The notes beneath the pieces are model-generated. The model saw only the letters and a program-made list of their open reading frames with translations, made no database searches and was not told where the DNA came from. Made by a program: the position numbers and the translations under genes. From contig OY292274.1 of the NCBI GenBank assembly GCA_958496175.1, forward strand, positions 67,404,630 through 67,468,629: DNA of 64,000 bases, given 5' to 3'. The first letter of the stretch is position 1; each line of letters opens with the position of its first letter. Positions 12,008 to 23,229 of the stretch are shown in pieces. Source of the DNA: Sisyra terminalis. Its lineage: Eukaryota > Arthropoda > Insecta > Neuroptera > Sisyridae.

Positions 12008-15000
12008 GTAAGGATAATTTCCTACTGAAAGTAGGAAAATTGGTTGGAAAACTATGTAAAAAAGGCTCATGTGTATTTTAGCACACCCACAATCTGGCAA
12101 TGTTGCATTTTCGACTTTGTTTTTAATTTAATTCGCGATATTTTTGTGAATTCAATTCTAATATGGTATAATTCCCTCTTTTGTGGCTAAATTTTCATTG
12201 TAGACCGATTTAATCGCGAATTAAATTAAACATAAAGTCGAAAATGAAACATTGCCAGATTGTGGGTGTGCTAAAGTACACATGAGCCGAATTCACAACA
12301 ATATCGACTTTGTTTTTTATTTATTTCGCGATTAAATCGGTCCATAATGAAAATTTAGCCACAAAAGAGAGAATTATACCATTAGACCAGGGTCGATAAT
12401 TTTAAAAATGGTGAAAAGTGAAAAAAATTATAGTAGAATGAAACCCATTGGAAAAGGTAGAGAATATAACAAAAATGAAAGGAAAAATAAATTACGGGCG
12501 ATCTGTGGTCGGGAAGGGGGAGGGGGTGAGTTTTTAAGGGTAAAAAACGGTTAATCTCGATTTCCGGTAAAACTGCAAGTCCTATGAAAAAAAGTTAAAT
12601 GGCAAAGTTGTAGGTAATTAAAAGATCTACAACTTTTGTATCGACACTTTTTTCACATAATCTCAAAATTTATGTGAAAAATTCGAATAACCGAGTTTTG
12701 TGGTTTTTTATTTTTATTTTTTGCAAAAAAAATTATTTTTTCACGAAATTTGGTGAAAACTTACCGTTGTATGTCCCAAACATACAGTATTTTTTTGATT
12801 TAAAATATTCATTTTTTCACCTTATTTTGACTTAATATCCAAAAAGCACCCTAATTTTCAATCGAAAATTCTCATGTCAAAATATGTGCTTTTTTAAAAA
12901 AGTTGGTGTGTTTTTTGTTTGTTGAAATCTCTACTTTCTGATGGTATAAAAAAAAAATTTACTATACTATGGTAAATGTTCCCGGAAAATGCAAATAATG
13001 ATAGGTTTTTTCTTCCACATTGGAGCATGTTTCAGAACCATGACAATTTGAGCATAAATTTGTGCATTTGTGCAATCATTATTTGCATTTTCTGAGAACA
13101 TTTACCATAGTAGTGTACATTTTTTTTTATACTATCAGAAAGTAGAGATTTCAACAAACAAAAAACACACCAACTTTTTTAAAAAAGCAGATATTTTGAC
13201 GTGAGAATTTTCGAATGAAAATTAGGGTGCTTTTTGGATATTAAGTCAAAATAAGGTGAAAAAATGAATATTTCAAATCAAAAAAAATACTGTACGTTTG
13301 GGACATACAACGGTAAGTTTTCACCATATTTCGTGAAAAAATAAAAATAAAAAACCAAAAACTCGGTTATTCGGATTTTTCACATAAATTATGAGGCTGT
13401 GTGAAAAAAGTGTCGATACAAAAGTTGTAGATCTTTTAATTACCTACAACTTTGCCATTTAACTTTTTTTCATAGGACTTGCAGTTTTACCGGAAATCGA
13501 GATTAACCGTTTTTTACCCTTAAAAACTCACCCCCTCCCCCTTCCCAACCTCAGATCGCCCGTAATTTATTATTCCTTTCATTTTTGTTATATTCTCTAC
13601 CTTTTCCAATGGGTTTCATCCTACTATATTTTTTTTTGGTCTCAAAAATTATCGACCCTGGTCTACATATTAGAATTGAATTAACAAAAATATCGCGAAT
13701 TAAATTAAAAAGAAAATCGAAAATGTAACGTTGCCAGATTGTGGGTGTGCTAAAGTACACATGAGTCTAAAAAAATTTCTTCTTAATATCTGTTTTTGAA
13801 ATATTTTAATTTTAGAGGATATCAAGAAAGGCGAAGTTCCACGAACTTTAATGGAAGGAGAGTACGAAAAAAGTGGAGAATCAGCCCTTATTGCAGTGTC
13901 GCCAAATGCTGAAGTCGTGGTTATAGCTCGAGATAATTCAATATCTTTCTTCTCCACTATTACGGGAGCACTGGACCAACATATTGAAGATATTTTTCCT
14001 GGTAATATAACTATATATATAATAGTCTGAGCCAAAAAAAAAACGACTATTTTTTTTTTTTTTTGAAAAGTATATCAAAAATTTGGTTCAAGGTGACAAA
14101 AAAAATATCGGGAAGGTTTGAGCCCTTAATATTAAGAGGAATTCCTCTTAAGTTTGACCTAAATCTTCAGTCAATAACAACCCCTCCGCCTCATATAAAC
14201 ATCTTCAAAGGATCTAGCAGGATCCCCATGGCGCGTTGGCCCTCATATAGGAACCTATGTCAAAATATCGGCTTGATATACAAACACATTTTATATATTT
14301 TTCGCGACCAAATTCCTCTTTGACCTGGAGATATGGGCAAAAATGTCCCCCCCCCCGCATGGCTATTTTTCAAAGTTATATATCTCAAAAACTAATTGAG
14401 CTAGAGAAGTGAAACCAACGCGAGACTTTAGATTATTTTACAGAGTATATCATATATTTTTTTGAAAGTTGAAGCCCAAATCTCAGGGTTTAAAACATAT
14501 CTCACAATTTTCAACGTTAAGGATTTAAGGTTTAACGTTTAAGACTCAATTCTTATCTTAAATTTACCTCTTATCAAAGTGCTAGTATAGCCAAAGGACA
14601 ATGGCGTAGCTATCTAGGGGCTAGGCGGGGCAGTGCCCCGGGGCCCTCAAGCCCAGGGGGCCCTCGAATCCTTACCAGAAATCTCGATCGAACTGAACTT
14701 TTGTAAATTCAGTTGGTTTGTAAGTTCACCCATTATGTAAGGAAATAATGAGCAAATATGGAGTGCTAGAATGCGATCCAACGGAAGTATTTACAGCAAT
14801 GTTATTATTATTTACAATTCTTGTCACTTCTGCAGCAGCTGAAAGATCATTTGGCAAATTAAAAATATTAAAAAAATATCTGAGAAATAATATGGGCCAA
14901 ACTCGACTCCGATATTTATCGCTAATAGCAATTGAAAATAAAACCGCATCAAGCCTGGATTTAAACCAAGTCATTGATACTTTTGCGAAAACTAAAGCTA

Positions 15001-17175
15001 GGAAAAAATTGTAAATATAATTGTTATTTAGTCAGTTGGTAGGGCAGACCTTTATATAATAAACCCTTGAATCTTTTCCAATTTCGTTTTATTAGCCAAA
15101 CCTACACCAAGTATTAATTGAAGCATTGGGGGCAACAAGGGTGTTCGGTACCCAAAGCCCGTTTTGATGTTATTACATCAAAACATGCATAAAGCCATCT
15201 AGTTTTGTATCCCAAAAACTCGTTTCGATCAGTCACTTCCAGGTGACCTGAGGATCATTAATTTCGAAGGTGGCGCTACGCCCTTGTTGAATGGATAACA
15301 AAAGTGCGTTTAAATTTGAACTTCAAAAAGCTTTTGGAGTCAGTTCAGAATAATCCTGACACGGAAACATTTGTATTGGAGTTTGATTATGCTCATTAAT
15401 TTGCCCATACCTAAACTTAACATAACTTCACAATTTTATAAAAGATTACTATGGCTTTTCAACTTCAACATTCACTGTCACAATGATGGATCAAGTTCCT
15501 TTTATTATTTTATAGAAATTGATTCCAAAAAGGGACCCAACACTGTCTGTTCTTTCATACATCATTTTGTTAAAGAAAAGTTGCAAAATTTCCCTAATAT
15601 TAAGAAGATAGTATTTTTTTCTGATGCTTGTGGAGGCCAAAATAAAAATATAACAGTGGTAATGTTCTCCACATGGCTGGCCAAAAGCTTAAACATGTCA
15701 ATTGAACATATATTTCCAGTACGAGGCCACTCTTATAACCAATGTGACAAAAATTTCGGAAGGTATGGCATATTGCTAAAATCTTTGGAAACTATTGAGT
15801 CAGCTGAACAATACTTGAAAATGATGTCATCAGCAAGAAGCAATCCTAGCCCATTGATGGCTAACTACCTTATTGAAGATTGGAATAAAGGTTTACAGGT
15901 CTTTTTGTCTAAGACACCCACAGCCACTGGAAAAAACAAAGCTCGGTTTTCTATACAGCAATATGTTAAACTAGACTTTAGTCCTGAAAGAGGGATAACG
16001 ACCTCAAGATTTTATGCATCCCCGGATCTTAATTTTACATTTAAGAAGAATGTTTTGCCAGTAAGCAAACATAATTTGAATTTGCAGTAGGTAGAAAAAC
16101 TTTTTATCCTTGACACCTTTCATGAAACCTGAAAATGCTGAGTGGTTGAAACAGATTCTGACCTTCCAAGTAGGCCTGCAAGATCAGGCTGGACCGTCCA
16201 GGAGGCCAGTTGCAGCTGATTCGGAAGATTCCCTTCAATCTAGTGAATATTTTGATGAATTGAAAACACGAAAACCAAAAATAAAATGATTAAGAAAGTT
16301 GAATATTTGAACGGTGATTGTTATAAATACACATGTTCAACTTACATTGTAATTAAAAGTAATTATATAAGTATTCAAATTGTTAGTTATTTTCCTTAAA
16401 AATCAATGGTTAAATTAACGTCCTATCTGTTTTACCAGTTGGGTGCAACAAGGGCGGATAATACAAGTAAAAACAAATAATAATTTTACGATATTTCTGA
16501 TTGCTTTAAAATAGTTATAATACCTTAATCCTTTTACTAAATCATTGGCCCAATAAATAATAAAGTTAATGTAAGTCAAATTATAAGTATTAAAATAATA
16601 TAAGACATTAAAACTTGCATTATAATTTTTCTCGAAACTCTATTTTACATTATACGCCCTTGTTGCACCCAATGCTTCAATTGTAATTTATGTTGGTACT
16701 GTTTAATATTTTTATTACCTGCTCTGCAGTGCACATAAAAGAGCTTAAGTAGCTTAGCATTTTTAAAGTATTTGGATAAAACCTAATCAGTTTACATAGC
16801 AGTGGGGCCCCATGTTTTAATTTGTCCCAGGGCCCTTGATTACCTAGCTACGCCACTACCAAAGGATAATACTTTTCAAAATATGACCCCTAAATTTTTT
16901 AATTACTTATATGTTATTATTGTTTATTAATTCTTCTTTTTATTTTAGACGATATCAAAAAAATCATTTTTGATTCCACTGGACGCCTTTTGTTGGTCTG
17001 TGGCTACAAACATATCCATGTGCTGCATAATGTTACCGGATATAAAACGGAGATTGAAACTTGCAAAGCTAAACTGAAATCAAAGCAAACTTCCGCCACT
17101 GTTGAACGTTTGGAGAAGATTATCAAAGACAATGCAAACTTTTTATATGGCATTCAAGAAACTATTAAAAAATAA
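11411..17175 (+). CDS. TBL2: TBL2-like WD40 protein, 3' part (three exons)
   Basis: Exons 11411-12007, 13816-14001 and 16949-17175 splice in phase and encode about 336 residues ending in a stop at 17173-17175. The first visible residues DRTVMLWCAKDLKHKDHKSL and the later HTGAIYDFAFTPDTSHMAS and SEDGKWRLFDT are WD40 repeats matching transducin beta-like protein 2. The family protein is about 450 residues and starts with an ER membrane anchor, so roughly the first 110 residues (anchor and first WD repeat) are missing and must lie upstream of the window. TBL2 is known as an ER protein linked to PERK and ATF4 translation in stress. The C-terminus is Lys-rich and helical (CKAKLKSKQTSATVERLEKI). 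Both introns are packed with mobile DNA. The gene converges on THADA with 318 bp between stop codons. Confidence 0.93.
12066..13765. mobile_element. Foldback element in TBL2 intron (CTCATGTGTA family)
   Basis: The ends are CTCATGTGTATTTTAGCACA and its inverse TGTGCTAAAGTACACATGAG, followed inward by CCCACAATCTGGCAA. A complete 219-bp mini-palindrome (12066-12284) leads directly into a larger one with about 600-bp arms (about 12386-13666) centred near 13045. The arms include CCGGAAATCGAGATTAACCG and a CCCCCTCCCCCTTC tract. The element starts 58 bp after the exon donor. A solo end of the same family is at 51266-51303. Confidence 0.75.
13816..14001 (+). CDS. TBL2: TBL2 exon (second visible)
   Basis: The acceptor TTTTAATTTTAG ends at 13815 and the donor GTAATA starts at 14002. 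It encodes KDIKKGEVPRTLMEGEYEKS and continues to FFSTITGALDQHIEDIFP, a WD40 blade; both split codons join correctly with their neighbours (A+AG=Lys, G+AC=Asp). Confidence 0.9.
14040..14520. mobile_element. Single-arm foldback fragment in TBL2 intron
   Basis: From GAGCCCTTAATATTAAG through TAGCAGGATCCCCATGGC to ACAGAGTATATCATATATTT, this matches one arm of the palindrome at 19160-20706 in the THADA intron. The second arm is absent. Confidence 0.65.
14748..15014 (+). pseudogene. hAT transposase C-terminal dimerisation domain (remnant)
   Basis: The 88-residue reading contains SAAAERSFGKLKILKKYLRN, then NMGQTRLRYLSLIAIEN. This is the hAT family dimerisation motif (A.RSFS.L..IK..LR..M...RL..L..L.IE). 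The catalytic domain and zinc finger are absent. The reading opens only about 150 bp inside the element end, so the 5' part of the gene has been deleted. Confidence 0.85.
15116..16682. mobile_element. DNA element nested in the hAT element
   Basis: Its ends are inverted repeats: AATTGAAGCATTGGGGGCAA at 15116 and the inverse TTGCACCCAATGCTTCAATT at 16663-16682. The inner motif GCAACAAGGGYG recurs in inverted orientation just inside each end (about 15275 and 16440), giving a subterminal repeat. It carries a broken transposase-like gene. No clear target duplication is seen. Confidence 0.75.
15319..16289 (+). pseudogene. DUF7869-type transposase-like gene, frameshifted
   Basis: Three collinear pieces in different frames form one protein: NFKKLLESVQNNPDTETF..FDYA (15319-15390), then LPIPKLNITSQFYKRLLWLF through SDACGGQNKNITVVMFSTWL and FPVRGHSYNQCDKNFGRYG (to 16090), then PFMKPENAEWLKQILTFQ to a TGA at 16287-16289. 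The SDACGGQNKN and RGHSYNxCD motifs are hallmarks of a DDE-like domain common in uncharacterised arthropod transposon proteins. I believe this is the family annotated DUF7869, but I cannot search. The frameshifts make it inactive. Confidence 0.75.
16949..17175 (+). CDS. TBL2: TBL2 terminal exon
   Basis: The acceptor TTTATTTTAG ends at 16948. It encodes DDIKKIIFDSTGRLLLVCGY, a last WD strand, then a charged helix ending IQETIKK and TAA at 17173-17175. Confidence 0.92.
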
Positions 17176-17313
17176 TTTTTATTTTCATATAATTTGATAA
17201 ATTGCAATTGCTCAATATTGATAACTAATACTGAGCGGTTGGATCAATCAAATGCATTTGTTAAGTTAAGATTAGGGTATGAAAAAAGTACACATTTTTT
17301 TTTTGGTCAGTGT

Positions 17314-17319
17314 TTTATT
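17314..17319 (-). terminator. Candidate THADA polyadenylation signal
   Basis: TTTATT on the plus strand reads AATAAA on the minus strand, 175-180 bp after the THADA stop codon. If used, the THADA 3' UTR runs towards the TBL2 stop codon. Confidence 0.35.
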
Positions 17320-17478
17320 TAATGATTTAATAATGCAGGCATTCCTTTAAAAATATGTTATGGTAATTTTTTTTTTAAATTTTCTGAGTATTTTGTTGGA
17401 ATTTTCATAATTTTTGTATGCAATTACATAATTTTATAGATATCAAATTTATCGTAACAAACATATTTTTAATTATAA

Positions 17479-17484
17479 ATAAAA
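17479..17484 (+). terminator. Candidate TBL2 polyadenylation signal
   Basis: AATAAA lies about 305 bp after the TBL2 stop and 10 bp before the THADA stop codon. If used, the two convergent transcripts overlap. Confidence 0.35.
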
Positions 17485-17493
17485 TATTTGTAA

Positions 17494-19120
17494 CTAGCTT
17501 AGAAAAATATTTTCTACTTTTTTGATAAATTCTAGTTTTAATGTTTGTTTTTCAAGTAAAATACTGTCATTTTTATATTTTATAAGAAAATATGTTTTAA
17601 TTTCTTCAAAATCAGATAAGTCGAAACTTTTAAGTAAAACATCCAATTTTTCATACATTAAATTCAATAAATAGTAATCTTCATTTTTATTTACTATCAT
17701 ACTATGTGCAAATGGATTTACTGAACAGTTTTGCTCTGAATTTTGTACATAAAACAAAGAATTGATCAAAAATTTACTTTGTTCAAATGGATTTAAGATT
17801 TGCGGTAAAAGTATTTCTATTAGCCCAATTAACGATGAATAAGAATGTTGCTTAATAGCATTGGCTATATTAAGCTCTTTGGATAATTCTAATATAAATT
17901 CAGAAGCTTTTTTCCGCACGATTTCTTCGTCATCAATTAAAAGTTGATAGGCAATAAAAATAAAATGATTCATTAAATATTTACATTCATTGAAACGTAA
18001 AAGCAACAATAAACAATCTCCAATTTCTAAACGTTTTTCTATCGATTCTTCCAAATTTGTAAATGACAAATATTCTTGGTTTAATTTCGAAAGTATTAGA
18101 GAAAAAAACTTTTCATGATTTCCATTGAAACTTGGAAAAAAACAACATGCGAATGGCAACGAAAAAATCAGAAAACTATTTACAAAAAAATTGTTTGATA
18201 TTATTTCGCATTTGAATTGGTTTATATTAATTTCTGGATTTGCAATCAATATGTTAACAATAGAATTTATCATAAGTAATTTAATGTTATGACTGTTTTC
18301 TGTAAAGAAATGTGCAAGAATTTTTTCAACTATCAGTTGAAAAATTGTTGTATTGTTTCTCACATAAGATTTATTTGTGATTTTTTCCGATAAGAAAGTT
18401 AAAAAACTTTCAATATCCGTAGGATGAATTAAATATTGATCTAATTTTGTGTGAATAAAGTGTTCAAATTTATCATTAGTTATGTGAACAAGTTCAATGT
18501 GTTTTTTCTCATGTAAACCAAAATTGTCAATATTGGAATCATCCAAAACGTAAAATTTCACCAAAGGCAACCACATAAAATTAGGAATCTGTTTAAGATT
18601 TATTACACTTTGGAAAATATCGTTTTTTATTTTAGTGGTAAGTTCAGAACTGATAATATTATTTCCATCAATTAGTAATCGATTTAATAAGTAACTAATT
18701 GCTAAAATAATTCCATGTAAATGATTAGTACCGATATTTTTTGACGGTAAACTTTTTAACGTATCAAGTAACTGATTAATTGATTCAATCAAATATTTAA
18801 TGGATGTAAATTGAGAATATGTTTTAGCAGCCAAGTTTCTTACATAAAATTGTTGGTCATCCAAATAATTGAAAATTTCTGATTTGATTTCATTGATTAA
18901 ATTCCACATTTGATCAGATTTGTCTATTTGGCAAGTGGTTACAAAAGTTTGTGATAAAAATTGTAATATTTGTAAACGTAATCCATAATTTGACTTTAAA
19001 ACATTGAGCAAATATTGGAGTAAACTTGGATGTGAATTGTGAATTACTTCAATGGAAACATCTTTGTTTTGTCCAATCAATTTGGGAATCAAAGCTCCAT
19101 ACAATTGTAACGCAGCATTT
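17494..19120 (-). CDS. THADA: THADA exon 5 (terminal)
   Basis: The acceptor TTTTTTTCACAG precedes AAATGCTGCG at 19120, completing Arg and continuing NAALQLYGALIPKLIGQNK. It encodes 541 residues to a stop at 17494-17496. The open frame upstream of 19120 is intron. Confidence 0.9.
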
Positions 19121-22100
19121 CTGTGAAAAAAATCAAAATAATTAGGGAATTTTTTGAATGAAAAGGGTTTAGCAGGATCCACATGGCGAGTTGGGCCCCC
19201 AAATAGGAACCTATGTCGAAATTTATGTCAAAATATCGGGTTGATATACAAACACATTTTATATACTTTTCGCGACCAAATTCCTCTTTGACCGTGAGAT
19301 ATGGGCAAAAATGTCTCCCCACATGGCTATTTTTCAAAGTTTTATATCTCAAATACTAATTAAGCTAGAGAAGTGAAACCAACGCGAGGCTTTAGATTAT
19401 TTTACAGAGTATATCATATATTTTTTTGAATTTTTTAAAAAAAAAAATTATACAAAAAAACCGAAAAAACCACCTATTTTTTCACGCAATTTTAATAAGT
19501 TATAGTGCTCATATAGAAGCATAAAATATATTTTTTTCGTGATTGTCATTTTCAGAGAACACATTAAAAAAAATTATTTCATTTGTTTTTTGGATTTTTT
19601 TTATATAATTTTTTTTTTTCTAAAAATTCCAAAAAAATATATGATATTAGGGTGATTTTTTTTTTGACTTTTTTTTTTTGGTCCCATCGTGAAACTGTTG
19701 GAAATACCAAAAAAAAAAATTCTCTCAAAGTTTGAGCCCTTAATATTAATTTTAAGTCCTCGACCAAGACGTGTAAAGATTTCCCATTGAAAATACACGG
19801 AAACTCTGATTTTTTTATTTTTAAATTTCTATATCTCAGCGGCATTTCATGGAATCGCTTTTACCGACGATGGTTTTTTCTCAGAATTAAACGCTCTACA
19901 AAAGTGCCCATTGCGACAAAGTCGTAACTCACACCGGTGAGGTAGTACGGGCCACTGAACCTGATTTTTCCATAAAATTCGCGTTTTTTTTTTGCATTTA
20001 TCTCGTAAATAACAAGAGCTACGGAAAAACTATAAATGAAAAACTTGTAGAGAATTTGATTTCCTACAAAAAAGGTCTTGTAGACCAAATCGCGAAGATC
20101 AATATTAAACGAGATATTAAGCCTTGAATTTTATGGAAAAATCAGGTTCAGTGGCCCGTACTACCTCACCGGTGTGAGTTACGACTTTGTCGCAATGGGC
20201 CCTTTTGTAGAGCGTTTAATTCTGAGAAAAAACCATCGTCGGTAAAAGCGATCCCATGAAATGCCGTTGAGATATAGAAATTTAAAAATAAAAAAATCAG
20301 AGTTTCCGTGTATTTTCAATGGAAAATCTTTACACGTCTTGGTCGAGGACTTAAAATTAATATTAAGGGCTTCAACTTTCAGAGAATTTTTTTTTTTGGT
20401 ATTTCCAACAAAATTTCACGATGGGACCAAAAAAAAAAATCACCCTAATATGATATACTCTGTAAAATAATCTACAGCCTCGCGTTGGTTTCACTTCTCT
20501 AGCTTAATTAGTTTTTGAGATCTATAACTTGGAAAAATAGCCATGCGGGAGAACATTTTTGCCCATATCTCAAAGTCAAAGAGGAATTTGGTCACGAAAA
20601 GTATATAAAATGTGTTCGTATATCAATCCGATATTTTGACATAAATTTCAATATAGGTTCCTATTTGGGGGCCAACTCGCCATGTGAATCCTGCAAGACC
20701 CTTTAAGTTATATATTAGTTACCTTATGCTCCATTCTTTTTCCCCAGCCATATTTATAAAACAGATTTTAATAATTTTCATAAGATCATTTTGGGTTCGT
20801 ACCCACAAACTTGAATCGTGAATTAAAGGTCGTAGACAATGAAGAGCAATCACCAACGGTCCATCGATAAGTTCGTCATTTTTAACTTTCATACTTTCAT
20901 TTTGATTTGGAGCTTTTTCAATTAAATCTGTCAAGTTATCAATGACAAATTTCAATGAGGGCTGCAAAAAAAAATTAAATTATATAACTTTTCTCGTTTT
21001 TAAATATAATTTACCTTATCATTTCGATGGTCGCCCAGAATTATTCGATAAATAAAAATCGATAGCCCCGCCGTTCTTCTTGTACACGACGACCGAAAAC
21101 TCTCATTGGATATTGATTCGAGAATTGATTGTAATTTTTGATCGATTACCTACAATTTTATGTTAGATTTAAACGATAAAAATGTTGTGAAATATTTTTA
21201 CATGTGAATTTCCAGTAGATGTTAAATATTTGGTTAATTCTTGAACTGAAGTTCCGGCTGATTCAATGACTCCTTTGTGACGATTTCCAAGAGCAATGGT
21301 TGCCAATAAATCAACGCATTGTTGTTGAAATATTTCCCCATTGTTGTGGGATCCAATAGCCGTGAGAAGTTCACAGCAAACTTTAAGATTTAGCCAAATT
21401 CGATTAAGTAACATTTGTTCGTCGTCCGACAACAATGTTTCATTTTCATCGTTTATCTTTAAAATTTTATTTAATGCTATTGCCATTTCGGCAAAACTTG
21501 GAATTTCATTATCATTTTTACCAATATGAAAAAGATTTAACCAGAAATGTATTAATGTATCGGTTAAATCATGAATTATTTGTAATTGTACTGAATTCAA
21601 ATGATATTTAAACCTTAATATTACTAACAAATATGAATATAGTTCATTACTTGTAATAATCACTGTAATATCTTTTTGCAACTCCTTAAAATTCACTTTT
21701 ATAAAATCAATAAATTCATCTAAAATTTTTGTAATGTTATCAAGTAAATCATTGGAATTTCTTATGGCAACCTCGAAACTTCTAATATTTGATTCAACAT
21801 CATAGAAATAAGAAACCGTTTTCATATTTTCCATACTTTTTATATATAATTCCTTATAATCTATTACGTTTGAATTGTTAAAATAGAAAATTAAAATTTT
21901 TGAAGCTGATTCACTAATATCTTCACTTTCATCTAAAATCTTTTGGACCAACAATTGTTGAATTTTCGCGGAGCGAAAATTCCATTTATGTTTTGAAAGT
22001 AAATAGTTTTTAATTATTTCCAAACTTTTTTGTTCAACATTCTTTCTTATCAATCCTTGTTTTTTCATTTCAGTGGTATAGTCGATGGCATAGAAATATC

Positions 22101-22973
22101 TTAATATTAAATCGAGTAATTGCAGAGCAATTTTATTTCTTTGATATGAATTATTTTTTAAACAATTTTCAATGAATTCACTGAGCCAACAGAAATGTTC
22201 AATGATTTGTAGTTCTAATTGATTACTCTCTACATCATTTGGTTGATCTCTAATGAAGCGATATAATTTTTTTTCCAAATTTGCCATAAAATTTGAGTAA
22301 AGTTTGAGAAATTCATTGCGAAATGGTGCACTTTCTATGTAGGAATTTTCAATTAAAAATATTTCAACTGCCCTAATAGACTCAACACTTAGTTCCACAT
22401 TGATATAGTGTTGAATATTAGCCAAACGGATTTCATTATTTTCGTGTTTCAATCCATTCTGAAGAATAATATCAAATTTAACATTTCCCATTGAAATACC
22501 AAGTTTATTACAAAAAGTGTCAAGAAGTTTAGGAAGTACAAAGTAAGAAATTTCTTCCGGTGCTAATATCTCCATTCTTTCAACAATGCCTTGTAAAACT
22601 TTAATTCCTTCTTCACTCTTTATTAGCTCGGGAATTATATATTTGAAAATATTGATCTGTGAAACCCTAAAAATAAACATCTAAAAGTAAAATAAAATAA
22701 CAATATAACATAACCTTACGTCAAATTTGGTTCCAACAATACAAATTCCAATTGCGGTGAAACATATTGGACAATCGATGAATTTTTCTGGAGACACAAT
22801 CGAAAAACATTTGTGCAATGCGTCACTAAATTATTTTGATTAATGCCTTGAAAAATAGCCCAAATTAAATCACTTGAGTCAATCATTGAATTAATGTTTT
22901 CATTTTCCAAATATTGCTTCAGTATTACAAATTTATATTTTGAATTCCACGGAATAAATTTTAAATGTTCCAT
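17494..22973 (-). CDS. THADA: THADA / Trm732-like protein, complete in five exons
   Basis: Exons 22973-22720, 22666-21202, 21149-21015, 20961-20723 and 19120-17494 join in phase to about 1,239 residues. The DUF2428 core signature CTRRTAGLSIFIYRIIL (exon 3), HCLRPLIHDSSLW with EKEWSIRNAALQLYGALI (exons 4-5), and NHLHGIILAISYLL match the THADA family (ITRRSAG.P, VWAVRNSS.LLFSALI, NHIHG). The rest is alpha-helical repeat. The yeast homologue Trm732 partners a methyltransferase that makes Nm32 in tRNA; fly THADA is also reported to bind the SERCA calcium pump. The ATG at 22973 is the first after an in-frame TGA near 23020, so the N-terminus looks complete. The protein is shorter than other animal THADAs (about 1,700-1,950 residues). 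Confidence 0.9.
19160..20706. mobile_element. Nested palindrome in the last THADA intron
   Basis: The outer arms run about 19160-19430 and 20450-20706: TTTAGCAGGATCCACATGGC is mirrored as GCCATGTGAATCCTGCAAG. Inside sits a second foldback, 19646-20448, with ends TTAGGGTGATTTTTTT and AAAAATCACCCTAATA and its own inverted arms (CTCACCGGTGTGAGTTACG types). The intron would form a giant hairpin in the pre-mRNA. Related copies are at 10490-11062 (inner family) and 14040-14520 (outer family). Confidence 0.8.
20723..20961 (-). CDS. THADA: THADA exon 4
   Basis: The acceptor TTTTTTGCAG precedes CCC (Pro) at 20961; the donor GTAACT follows AGCATAAG at 20723. It encodes PSLKFVIDNLTDLIEKAPNQ to MAGEKEWSI and leaves AG for the next codon (Arg). 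Confidence 0.9.
21015..21149 (-). CDS. THADA: THADA exon 3 (DUF2428 core)
   Basis: The exon is 135 bp, flanked by acceptor AAAATTGTAG and donor GTAAAT. It encodes 45 residues including SFRSSCTRRTAGLSIFIYRI, the most conserved THADA motif. It contains no ATG. Confidence 0.9.
21202..22666 (-). CDS. THADA: THADA exon 2
   Basis: The acceptor TTTATTTTTAG precedes 22666; the donor GTAAAA follows CAT (His) at 21202. It encodes 488 residues of helical repeat starting VSQINIFKYIIPELIK and ending KYLTSTGNSH. Confidence 0.88.
22720..22973 (-). CDS. THADA: THADA exon 1
   Basis: It begins MEHLKFIPWNSKYKFVILKQ with AAAATGG context and ends at donor GTAAGG (22719 leftwards). The final AC is completed by G of exon 2 to give Thr. 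Confidence 0.82.
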
Positions 22974-23229
22974 TTTATCGAAATTTTCAAAAAAAAATTT
23001 CTTATTCAAACAAAGCTGTCAACAATTGATATTTGACATGTATGTCATGAAGCACGTGGAGCAACAAACTATTTCAATGTATGCGCATGACAATTAAATG
23101 CCGGGTCGATTTGAAGATATTTTTTTTTTATTAAAAAAAAAAACATATTTTGGTAGATTTTCGATAATTATAGTAGCAATCAAATAGTAGTAACATTTAG
23201 AAAATTATCCATGATTAACGACATTATAA
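22974..23229. promoter_or_regulatory. THADA upstream region
   Basis: This is the only stretch between the THADA start and the satellite domain. It carries the in-frame TGA upstream of the start. No clear core promoter motif is visible. Confidence 0.25.

Larger units (their letters stand above)
14591..16866. mobile_element. hAT element with perfect 8-bp target duplication, in TBL2 intron
   Basis: The direct repeat CCAAAGGA occurs at 14591-14598 and 16859-16866 and flanks an element that begins CAATGGCGTAGCTA (14599) and ends TAGCTACGCCACTA (16858). An 8-bp duplication and this terminal sequence are typical of hAT transposons. The inside holds a remnant of the transposase C-terminus (14748-15014) and is itself interrupted by another DNA element (15116-16682). 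It is not autonomous in this state. Confidence 0.88.
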
